Below, piece after piece: positions 5,993-12,242 of a stretch of DNA of 21,477 bases. The DNA is from Flavobacteriaceae bacterium UBA5544 (GTDB taxonomy: Bacteria; Bacteroidota; Bacteroidia; Flavobacteriales; Flavobacteriaceae). The notes under the pieces are model-generated. The model was given only the letters and a program-made list of their open reading frames with translations. It was not told the DNA's origin and did no database searches. The position numbers and the translations under genes are program-made. Position 1 is the stretch's first letter. Each line of letters begins with the position of its first letter. The stretch covers positions 40,413 through 61,889 of the forward strand of contig DINI01000006.1 of assembly GCA_002426755.1 (NCBI GenBank), read 5' to 3'.

Positions 5993-8026
5993 ATGAATAT
6001 TTTAAATACTCCATTTGCAACTCCCTATAATACAGCTCCATTTTCCAAAATTGAAAATGAACATTTTTTACCTGCGTTTAAAATAGCTATTGATGAAGCA
6101 AAAAAAGAAATTGATGCAATAACAGCTTCATTGGAAAAACCATCCTTTAAAAATACAATTGAAGTGTTAGAGTTTTCTGGGCAGCAATTAGATCGGATTT
6201 CAAGTATTTTCTTCAATTTGAATTCTGCTGAAACCAATGATACCATTCAGAAAATTGCCCAGGAAGTATCGCCATTGTTATCAGAATTCAGTAACGATAT
6301 CACTTTAAATGAAGATCTGTTTAAACGCGTAAAAGCAGTATATGATATAAAAGACACGTTAGATTTAACTGTGGAACAACAGACACTTCTCGACAAAAAA
6401 TACAAAGGTTTTTCTAGAAATGGAGCTAACTTGCCGAAAGACAAAAAACAACAATTACGCACTATTGACAAACAATTGAGCCAACTCAAACTTAAGTTTG
6501 GCGAAAATGTTTTGGCCGAGACCAACAATTTTGAAATGTTGATTACCGATGAAAGTGAATTGTCAGGTTTGCCAGAAGGCACCATCGAAGCCGCAAAACA
6601 ATTGGCGGAATCCAAAGATAAAGAAGGATGGTTGTTTACATTGGACTATCCAAGCTACATCCCTCTCATGACCTATGCAGACAATCGTGAATTACGTAAA
6701 AAACTAGCCATTGCTGCCGGAAAAAAAGCATTTAAAGGCGACGAACTAGACAATCAAAAAAATGTTCTGGATATTGCAAAACTTCGGTTTGAACGTGCAC
6801 AATTGTTAGGCTATAAAACGCATGCCCATTTTGTGTTGGAAGAACGTATGGCTAAAACCCCTCAAAAGGTCGAAGCATTTCTCGAAGAGTTATTGACAAA
6901 AGCAAAACCGGCGGCTTTGCGCGAGTTTTCCGAATTAAAAGAGTTTGCTCAACAACTGGATGGCATCGACCAAATGGAAAAATGGGATTCTGCCTATTAC
7001 GCTGAAAAATTGAAACAAAAATTATTTGATTTGGATGATGAGAAACTCAAGCCATATTTTAAATTGGAAAATGTCATAAACGGAGCATTTTTAGTGGCAG
7101 AAAAACTATACGGTTTACATTTTGAAGAAATCACAAACATTGACAGGTACCATGATGATGTATTGACCTATAAGGTGACGGATGAAAAAGGGGATTTGGT
7201 TTCTATTTTTTATGCAGATTTCTTTCCTCGCCCTGGCAAACGAAACGGGGCATGGATGACCTCCTACAAGCCACAGTACGTTAAAGACGAAATCAATGAA
7301 CGCCCCCATATTTCTATTGTTTGTAATTTCACCAAGCCAACGAAAAGCAAGCCGTCCTTATTGACCTTTAATGAAGTGACAACATTATTTCATGAATTTG
7401 GTCACGCACTACACGGCATGCTGGCCAACACTACCTACCCTAGCCTTTCAGGAACCAGCGTGTTTTGGGATTTTGTTGAATTGCCTAGTCAGGTATTTGA
7501 AAATTGGTGCTATGAAAAAGATGCATTGGAATTGTTTGCCACTCATTATGAAACAGGCGAATTGATTCCAATGGATTTGGTCCAAAAAATCAAGGATTCA
7601 GCAGCGTTCCACGAAGGAATGCAAACCCTGCGTCAATTGAGTTTTGGATTGCTTGATATGAGTTGGCATGGTATCAATCCGATTGGAATAAAAGATGTTA
7701 AACTGCATGAAACACAAGCTTTTGAAGGTACCCAATTATTTCCAGACGTTGCAGAAAACTGTATGAGTACGTCGTTTTCCCATATTTTTCAAGGCGGTTA
7801 TTCTTCAGGGTATTATAGCTACAAATGGGCTGAAGTGTTAGATGCGGATGCTTTTGAATTCTTTCAAGAAAAAGGAATTTTTGACAAAGAGGTTGCCACA
7901 AAATTCAAGGATAATATATTATCACAAGGTGGTATTGAAGACCCGATGGTGCTTTACAAACGCTTTAGGGGTCATGAACCTCAACCCGATGCATTGTTGA
8001 AACGAGCTGGATTGGTTGAAAAATAA
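5993..8026 (+). CDS. dcp: M3 family zinc oligopeptidase, peptidyl-dipeptidase Dcp type
   Basis: This is a thimet-oligopeptidase-like metallopeptidase that trims short peptides, removing dipeptides from C-termini if it is a true Dcp. At 677 residues it matches the usual Dcp length. The zinc site is HEFGH at 467-471 with the third ligand Glu496 in FVELPSQVFENW. Downstream the Tyr/Gly-rich substrate segment FSHIFQGGYSSGYYSYKWAE is intact. The N-terminus (FATPYNTAPFSKIENEHFLPAF) is also typical of this family. I see no signal peptide, so it should be cytoplasmic, whereas some Bacteroidota paralogues are exported. It stands alone: 211 bases lie upstream, after the purE terminator, and 135 downstream. 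Choice between Dcp and oligopeptidase A is from overall similarity by eye. Confidence 0.93.
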   Translation: MNILNTPFATPYNTAPFSKIENEHFLPAFKIAIDEAKKEIDAITASLEKPSFKNTIEVLEFSGQQLDRISSIFFNLNSAETNDTIQKIAQEVSPLLSEFSNDITLNEDLFKRVKAVYDIKDTLDLTVEQQTLLDKKYKGFSRNGANLPKDKKQQLRTIDKQLSQLKLKFGENVLAETNNFEMLITDESELSGLPEGTIEAAKQLAESKDKEGWLFTLDYPSYIPLMTYADNRELRKKLAIAAGKKAFKGDELDNQKNVLDIAKLRFERAQLLGYKTHAHFVLEERMAKTPQKVEAFLEELLTKAKPAALREFSELKEFAQQLDGIDQMEKWDSAYYAEKLKQKLFDLDDEKLKPYFKLENVINGAFLVAEKLYGLHFEEITNIDRYHDDVLTYKVTDEKGDLVSIFYADFFPRPGKRNGAWMTSYKPQYVKDEINERPHISIVCNFTKPTKSKPSLLTFNEVTTLFHEFGHALHGMLANTTYPSLSGTSVFWDFVELPSQVFENWCYEKDALELFATHYETGELIPMDLVQKIKDSAAFHEGMQTLRQLSFGLLDMSWHGINPIGIKDVKLHETQAFEGTQLFPDVAENCMSTSFSHIFQGGYSSGYYSYKWAEVLDADAFEFFQEKGIFDKEVATKFKDNILSQGGIEDPMVLYKRFRGHEPQPDALLKRAGLVEK

Positions 8027-8111
8027 GAATCCGGTTTCTGGATGTTAGAGAGTAGTCGAGAACTAAATAAGATTCGATTTGATTCAACATGAAATTATTT
8101 GCGTAAAAAAA

Positions 8112-8139
8112 TAAACTTTCAATAATTATTGAAAGTTTA
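8112..8139. promoter_or_regulatory. Perfect 28-bp palindromic operator before the GbsR-like regulator
   Basis: TAAACTTTCAAT, AATT, then the exact reverse complement of the first arm. The palindrome sits over the presumed -33 region of the regulator gene, an ideal site for a dimeric winged-helix protein such as the MarR/GbsR product encoded right behind it. The right half with its flank (GAAAGTTTAAAATAT, 8131-8145) recurs exactly at 8698-8712. Confidence 0.75.
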
Positions 8140-8157
8140 AAATATTTCATATATTTG
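8129..8157 (+). promoter_or_regulatory. Promoter of the GbsR-like regulator gene
   Basis: A TTG (8129-8131) lies 18 bases before TATATTTG (8150-8157), an exact Bacteroidota -7 match. The -33 TTG is inside the right arm of the 28-bp palindrome, so a bound regulator would block it. The ATG is only 4 bases after the -7 box, implying a leaderless or nearly leaderless mRNA. Confidence 0.6.
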
Positions 8158-8161
8158 TGTC

Positions 8162-8665
8162 ATGGAATATCAAGAAGCAAAAGACAAGTTTATTAATACC
8201 TGGGGAAGCCTTGGTTCTCTTTGGGGCATCAATAAAGCCATGGCACAGATTCAAGCCTTGCTATTTATCTCAACAAAACCGCTGTCTATGGAAGACATTA
8301 TGGACGAACTTCAAATTTCTAGAGGCAACACAAGCATGAACTTACGCCAACTTATGGATTGGGGTATTGTCACCAAAGAATCAGTGCCAGGTGAACGAAA
8401 AGAATTTTTTACCACTGAAAAAGATGTTCAGGAATTGGCGCGCGTGATAGCAAAAGAACGTAGTCGCAGGGAAATTCAGCCAGTCATCAAAATTTTAAAT
8501 GATGTTTCTTCCATTAAAGATGATGGCACCGAGAAAACAAAAGAACTTATTAAACAAACCAAAGCTTTGCACGATTTAACAGAAACCGCAGATGCGATGA
8601 TTAATAAATTAGTGAACCAACAACAAAATTGGATCACCAAGTCTTTGATGAAACTCATTAAGTAA
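8162..8665 (+). CDS. GbsR/MarR family transcriptional regulator
   Basis: This is a 167-residue DNA-binding protein of the GbsR branch of the MarR superfamily. The N-terminal helix KFINTWGSLGSLWGINKAMAQIQALL (9-34) is the dimerisation/entry segment of this group. The winged helix covers about 39-86: LSMEDIMDELQISRGNTSMN (41-60) with LRQLMDWGIV (61-70), then the wing KESVPGERKEFFTTE. The C-terminal half is a charged helical, probably coiled-coil, dimer region. The family usually represses nearby genes and responds to small molecules, as GbsR does with choline, but the ligand here is unknown. A perfect palindrome overlapping its own promoter and a related site after the gene suggest self-regulation and control of the genes that follow. 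Confidence 0.9.
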   Translation: MEYQEAKDKFINTWGSLGSLWGINKAMAQIQALLFISTKPLSMEDIMDELQISRGNTSMNLRQLMDWGIVTKESVPGERKEFFTTEKDVQELARVIAKERSRREIQPVIKILNDVSSIKDDGTEKTKELIKQTKALHDLTETADAMINKLVNQQQNWITKSLMKLIK

Positions 8666-8670
8666 AAAAA

Positions 8671-8709
8671 TTTTAAACTATACTTTCAATATTTTCTGAA
8701 AGTTTAAAA
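8671..8709. promoter_or_regulatory. Second, imperfect copy of the regulator palindrome
   Basis: ACTTTCA (8682-8688) and TGAAAGT (8697-8703) are inverted around 8 bases. The outer parts TTTTAAAC and GTTTAAAA also mirror each other, apart from four extra bases (TATA) in the left arm. The right half shares 15 of 15 bases with the operator before the regulator gene. It lies between the regulator stop (8665) and the next ATG (8718), so it probably is a second binding site for the same protein. No good -7 box follows it. Confidence 0.6.
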
Positions 8710-8717
8710 TATCCGTT

Positions 8718-9056
8718 ATGAAACAAATTCACTACTTTAATATGTTTGCTGTAGGATTACCAATAACTCTTTGTTTACTAGGCCTTTTAGATGAGACTTT
8801 TCTCTTTTACGGGTTAGTGTCTACAATACTGACTGGGTTGATACAACTCATAATAGGAATAAATATGTTCATTGATGAACCTAAAAGTAGAAGTTTAACA
8901 ATTTATCTATCATCTGTTGTCTTCTTCTTCTTACTATGGTTTTTATCAGGTTATACGCCAAAATATTCAGAGGAACTGATCTGTATACTTTTGGCCATAC
9001 CTCCCATTTTAGCAATTTTTCTTACCATAATTATTATCAAAAAAATGAAAAAATGA
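8718..9056 (+). CDS. Small hypothetical membrane protein, about four TM helices
   Basis: I do not recognise this 112-residue protein. Hydrophobic segments lie roughly at residues 8-25 (FAVGLPITLCLLGLL), 29-52 (LFYGLVSTILTGLIQLIIG), 60-78 (LTIYLSSVVFFFLLWFL) and 87-108 (ELICILLAIPPILAIFLTIIII), with a basic tail KKMKK, so it is an inner-membrane protein with both ends probably inside. It begins 52 bases after the regulator gene, just behind the second palindrome, and its TGA overlaps the ATG of the next gene (ATGA). Translation of the pair is therefore likely coupled and the proteins may form a complex. No catalytic motif is visible. Confidence 0.75.
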   Translation: MKQIHYFNMFAVGLPITLCLLGLLDETFLFYGLVSTILTGLIQLIIGINMFIDEPKSRSLTIYLSSVVFFFLLWFLSGYTPKYSEELICILLAIPPILAIFLTIIIIKKMKK

Positions 9057-9478
9057 ATATATCAATCCCAAACTGGCTCATCATCCTAGGAGGCCTTGGC
9101 CAAATTTTTACAGCAATGATTTACCCATACATTCGTCATCAAGTTTTTGATTGGTATAATGATGTTAAACAATTGAAACCCTTGAATCAAGAAATTGCAA
9201 AAACATATGGAAGATACATACAGGGTCTTAATTTCTCATTCGGATTGATCGCTATCTTGATTCCAAATGATTTAAAAAATCATAGCCATTTGGCCATCGC
9301 AATCACAGGACTAATTGCCGCTTACTGGGTTGGAAAAGTAGCTACTCAAATCGCTTATTATCCAATGTATGACATTCCAAAAAAGAGACTATTCAAAATT
9401 GGAAGTTATGGAATGAATGCTCTATTCGTTCTATTCGCAGTTGTTTACACGCTCTTATTCATCTTTAACATCATTTAA
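9053..9478 (+). CDS. Hypothetical membrane protein coupled to the preceding gene
   Basis: The ATG at 9053 overlaps the previous stop as ATGA. This start is preferred over the upstream in-frame ATG at 8936, which would run 117 bases inside the neighbour. The 141-residue product, starting MNISIPNWLIILGGLGQ, has about four hydrophobic stretches: the N-terminal WLIILGGLGQIFTAMIYP, a middle FSFGLIAILIP, AIAITGLIAAYWVGKVATQ and the C-terminal ALFVLFAVVYTLLFIFNII. A polar loop with YIRHQVFDWYNDVKQLKP follows the first helix. I do not know the family. Being followed after 11 bases by a SAM methyltransferase, it is part of the regulator-controlled cassette and may be a partner or integral-membrane component of whatever that enzyme makes. 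Confidence 0.78.
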   Translation: MNISIPNWLIILGGLGQIFTAMIYPYIRHQVFDWYNDVKQLKPLNQEIAKTYGRYIQGLNFSFGLIAILIPNDLKNHSHLAIAITGLIAAYWVGKVATQIAYYPMYDIPKKRLFKIGSYGMNALFVLFAVVYTLLFIFNII

Positions 9479-9489
9479 ACACAACTCCC

Positions 9490-10371
9490 ATGAAATCCAC
9501 AGCAATCACACTTCAAAAATCTTTAGAAAAAAACAAAATAGAAATGGTGGACTTCTACAATGAAGCCACAGAAGACTATGAGTTTTGGAGCAAAGACTAT
9601 AACATGCATTTTGGTTATTACATTCCTTTTAAAACATGTGTTTTTAAACGAGATGCCATGCTCAATGAAATGAACAATCAAGTGTTGAATCGTTTGGATA
9701 TTACAAAACGCAAAGCATTTTTGATAGATTTAGGTTGCGGAATGGGTGGCTCCATGCGGTATGCCTTGAAGAAGAACAAAAACCTATCAGCGATTGGAGT
9801 GACGCTTTCAAATTTTCAAGTAAAAAAAGGAAACGAATTGCTAAAAGATTTGAATGGCACCATTCTGAAAGAAGATTATAACCATACTTCTTTTGCATCC
9901 AACACATTCGATTCGGCTATGGCTATTGAAAGCTTTTGTCATTCTGGGCATAGTGATCAATCTGTAAAGGAAGCTTTTAGAATTTTGAAACCAAAAGGAA
10001 AATTGGTGATTGCCGACGCGTTCTTGAAAAAAGATGAAACACAACTTTGCTATGGAAGTCGCCTTGCATATCAAAAACTCTGCAATCATTGGAGTTTAGA
10101 ACGGCTTGAAACGATTGACAATATGGTCCAAAAATTAAAAAAACAAGGCTTTTCAGATATTCATATTGAAGATGCCTCTTTTAGGGTTGCTCCTTCTGTG
10201 CTTCATGTGCCTTTTGCAATCATAGGTTTTGTGATTAAAGGCCTGTTCTCGTCAAACCCATTGAAAAGGGAAAGTCTACATAATCTTAAAGGTTCGTTTT
10301 ATGCATTGGCTTCAGGATTGCATATGAAAAGCTTTGGATATTATATTATCACCTGTAGTAAGAAAACCTAA
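9490..10371 (+). CDS. Class I SAM-dependent methyltransferase, sterol/tocopherol-type by resemblance
   Basis: This is a 293-residue Rossmann-fold methyltransferase. Motif I is FLIDLGCGMGGSMRY (77-91), the substrate-facing loop is AMAIESFCHSGH (143-154), and the post-motif strand is AFRILKPKGKLVIAD (162-176). The N-terminal YNMHFGYYIPF (37-47) resembles the H-x-GYY element of sterol and tocopherol methyltransferases and of related small-molecule enzymes, so a C- or N-methylation of a lipid-like or small substrate is plausible. A hydrophobic patch near 236-253 (SVLHVPFAIIGFVIKGLF) could touch the membrane, fitting the two membrane genes just upstream (11-base gap). Expression should follow the GbsR-like regulator. 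The fold is sure; the substrate is not known. Confidence 0.85.
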   Translation: MKSTAITLQKSLEKNKIEMVDFYNEATEDYEFWSKDYNMHFGYYIPFKTCVFKRDAMLNEMNNQVLNRLDITKRKAFLIDLGCGMGGSMRYALKKNKNLSAIGVTLSNFQVKKGNELLKDLNGTILKEDYNHTSFASNTFDSAMAIESFCHSGHSDQSVKEAFRILKPKGKLVIADAFLKKDETQLCYGSRLAYQKLCNHWSLERLETIDNMVQKLKKQGFSDIHIEDASFRVAPSVLHVPFAIIGFVIKGLFSSNPLKRESLHNLKGSFYALASGLHMKSFGYYIITCSKKT

Positions 10372-10411
10372 CAATGCCATTTTCTGTAATGTCAAAGGAT
10401 TTATGGTCTGA

Positions 10412-10443
10412 TTGATAATATTCACTTTTTTACCTTATTTTTG
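10412..10443 (+). promoter_or_regulatory. Promoter of the ECF sigma factor gene
   Basis: TTG at 10412-10414, a 21-base spacer and TATTTTTG at 10436-10443, an exact TAnnTTTG match. The ATG follows 21 bases later. The pattern is that of the housekeeping sigma factor, so basal expression of this sigma gene is expected. Confidence 0.55.
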
Positions 10444-10464
10444 ATAAAAATTGCTAAATCATAG

Positions 10465-11016
10465 ATGCCAGACCATCAGCTAAATCCGAACAAATGGATA
10501 GACCTGTATTCCGATTATCTCTTTAACTACACCATTACACGTGTAAATGATAGAGAGATTGCCAAGGATTTGATACAGGAAACCTTTTTTGCTGGGCTCA
10601 AATCGATGAAGAATTTTAAAGGTGAAGCCAGCGAACGCACTTGGTTGATTTCGATTTTGAAACGGAAAATCATAGATTATTATCGCAAAATCAATTCCAA
10701 TAAAGGGAAAGCAGAAGTGCGAATGTCCTATATCAGTGATGACCAAGAAGGAGATTGGCTCGAAGAGCGTGTGGAAGATGAAGGCTATCTCAATGCAGAA
10801 GAATCAATGGAAAATACAGAACTTGGAGATGCCATTTATAATTGTATGAGTAAGTTATCTGACAAACAAGCGACAGTATTTAAAATGAAAACCATTTTGG
10901 GTTACGAAACAGAAACCATTTGTAATGAATTGGACATCACTGCGTCTAACCTATGGGTCATATTACATCGTGCCAGAATACAAATGGCTGAATGTTTAGA
11001 AAAAAAATGGTTCTAG
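10465..11016 (+). CDS. ECF-type sigma-70 family RNA polymerase sigma factor
   Basis: This is an alternative sigma factor of 183 residues. Region 2 lies at about 13-78 with LYSDYLFNYTITRV, REIAKDLIQETFFAGL (30-45), the -10-reading stretch FKGEASERTWLISILKRKIIDYYRK (51-75), and a long acidic linker (SDDQEGDWLEERVEDEG, about 91-107). Region 4 lies at about 121-175 with LSDKQATVFKMKTILGYETETICNEL (131-156) and the helix-turn-helix recognition part ITASNLWVILHRARIQM. It belongs to the Bacteroidota ECF sigma group without a long transmembrane anti-sigma next door. The only neighbour is the 90-residue Cys-containing protein 21 bases downstream, a likely partner. Target genes cannot be read from the window. 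Confidence 0.92.
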   Translation: MPDHQLNPNKWIDLYSDYLFNYTITRVNDREIAKDLIQETFFAGLKSMKNFKGEASERTWLISILKRKIIDYYRKINSNKGKAEVRMSYISDDQEGDWLEERVEDEGYLNAEESMENTELGDAIYNCMSKLSDKQATVFKMKTILGYETETICNELDITASNLWVILHRARIQMAECLEKKWF

Positions 11017-11037
11017 CTAACAACAAACCCTTTCAAA

Positions 11038-11310
11038 ATGGAAGATGATTCAATGAAAAAAAATTTCCTTTTCATATCCTGTGAAGAGGCTTTTCATATC
11101 TGTGACAAATCGCAATATGGTGAAGCTACTCTATGGGAAAAGATTAAATTGAACTTGCGTTTTATTTGGTGTAGATTCACGCAGGCCTATGTAAAGAAAA
11201 ACCGTAAGCTCACAAAAGCCATAAAAATTTCAAAAGTGGAATGTCTTCAGCAAACCGAACGCGAACAATTGATTGAAAGATTCAATCAGCAGCTACAAAA
11301 CAAAATGTAG
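11038..11310 (+). CDS. Small Cys-containing protein co-encoded with the ECF sigma; degenerate zinc-finger anti-sigma-like
   Basis: The product is 90 residues, or 85 if the second ATG at 11053 (MKKNFLF) is used, which is where relatives seem to start. It reads SCEEAFHICD near the N-terminus and then EKIKLNLRFIWCRFTQAYVKKN. In small cytoplasmic anti-sigma proteins of Bacteroidota the second part normally carries H-x3-C-x2-C for zinc. Here the His is Arg and the last Cys is Thr, so only part of the site remains. It follows the sigma gene by 21 bases, so it could be its controller. Its last 18 bases overlap the convergent UbiA-like gene end. Placement and shape favour an anti-sigma-like partner; the degenerate site leaves this uncertain. 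Confidence 0.6.
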   Translation: MEDDSMKKNFLFISCEEAFHICDKSQYGEATLWEKIKLNLRFIWCRFTQAYVKKNRKLTKAIKISKVECLQQTEREQLIERFNQQLQNKM

Positions 11311-12123
11311 CAGGAGCCAAACCATTGGAACTCCCTCCACCCAAAACGACGTATAATATTTCGCTTGTTTCTTTTTTGAAAACACCAAAAATAACAACAT
11401 AATTAAAGTAATCAACAACGAAATGATTAGTTCATTAGGGTTGAGCTCATCTTTGAAATATTCAATAAAGAAAAACAACATCCCAAAAATAATTCCAATA
11501 ATTTTTGTGTTCTTGATGCCAATTTTTTGGGGAATGGTAGACAATTTCAAACTATCATATTGAAGGTCCCGTATTTCAAAAGGCAACATCAGCACCACGA
11601 TAAAAACAAACCTCTGAACAACAGTCAACCAAACATCAGCATCAAAACTGTAATCCCCGTTAAGCAGCGGTAGTAAAACCGTAACACCTGCCCAAACCAA
11701 ACCAATAACATACACTTTTAAACCCCCAATATTCCGCAGGTTTTTTTGTTGGTCCATAAATAAATGTTTGGGCAAAAAAGGAACGGCGTATAAGAATGTG
11801 ACGATTCCAAACCCCGCAATATACATCAAGGATTCGGCTTGCAATTGTAGCGCACAATAGCACATCACCACAAAACAAATCAATGAAAATACTTGAATCA
11901 CTTTCAGCCAACGTGCCAAACTGCGATGGTGGAATTTTGCCAAGCCGAAATATTTTACAAAGTTATAGCCTGTTATTGTAGCAAAAAAAACAAATAGCAG
12001 TACCCATTTATCAAATGGTTGTTCAAACTTAATCAACGTTACCCAAGTCAAGGAAAATGCCGACAATGCCACATGGATGCTACTATCGATATAAAAATCC
12101 AAAAGCTGTTTGAAAACCCTCAT
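11293..12123 (-). CDS. UbiA-like integral membrane protein lacking the first Asp motif
   Basis: A polytopic inner-membrane protein of 276 residues with seven to nine hydrophobic segments. NLRNIGGLKVYVIGLVWAG (128-146) and PFEIRDLQYD-SLKLSTIPQKIG (181-202) match the middle and second Asp-rich element of UbiA prenyltransferases (aromatic or lipid prenylation with Mg-prenyl diphosphate). The first element, usually N-D-x2-D-x3-D, is represented by TGYNFVKYFG (51-60), with Asn54 kept but no Asp at the expected places. It may therefore be a degenerate or differently acting member; catalysis is doubtful. It is divergent from gcvP and convergent with the sigma-partner gene, overlapping it by 18 bases. 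A -7-like TATTTTTG (12128-12135, minus) ends only 4 bases from the ATG. Confidence 0.72.
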   Translation of the reverse strand: MRVFKQLLDFYIDSSIHVALSAFSLTWVTLIKFEQPFDKWVLLFVFFATITGYNFVKYFGLAKFHHRSLARWLKVIQVFSLICFVVMCYCALQLQAESLMYIAGFGIVTFLYAVPFLPKHLFMDQQKNLRNIGGLKVYVIGLVWAGVTVLLPLLNGDYSFDADVWLTVVQRFVFIVVLMLPFEIRDLQYDSLKLSTIPQKIGIKNTKIIGIIFGMLFFFIEYFKDELNPNELIISLLITLIMLLFLVFSKKKQAKYYTSFWVEGVPMVWLLLHFVL

Positions 12124-12127
12124 ATAA

Positions 12128-12135
12128 CAAAAATA
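12128..12135 (-). promoter_or_regulatory. -7-like box ahead of the UbiA-like gene
   Basis: TATTTTTG on the minus strand matches TAnnTTTG, 4 bases before the ATG at 12123, so a leaderless transcript would result. A TTG lies 23 bases further upstream, farther than ideal. Weak call. Confidence 0.3.
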
Positions 12136-12209
12136 AGCAATGTGTTAATAAGACCGTCCAATCGTTAAAAACTTTAGTTTTACTTAACTAAAAATGGTCA
12201 ATATTTGTG

Positions 12210-12217
12210 TAATTTTG
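12210..12217 (+). promoter_or_regulatory. Bacteroidota -7 box for gcvP
   Basis: TAATTTTG is an exact TAnnTTTG match, 25 bases before the gcvP ATG. No clear TTG at -33 is visible. No glycine-riboswitch-like structure is evident in the 119 bases between gcvP and the divergent gene. Confidence 0.5.
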
Positions 12218-12242
12218 CGCCACAAAACACAACTTTATTTTA

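Noticed and set aside
8936..9052. Upstream extension of the second membrane gene (ATG at 8936)
   Set aside because: It lies inside the preceding gene in another frame, while the ATG at 9053 forms an ATGA overlap and begins with a sensible membrane protein N-terminus.
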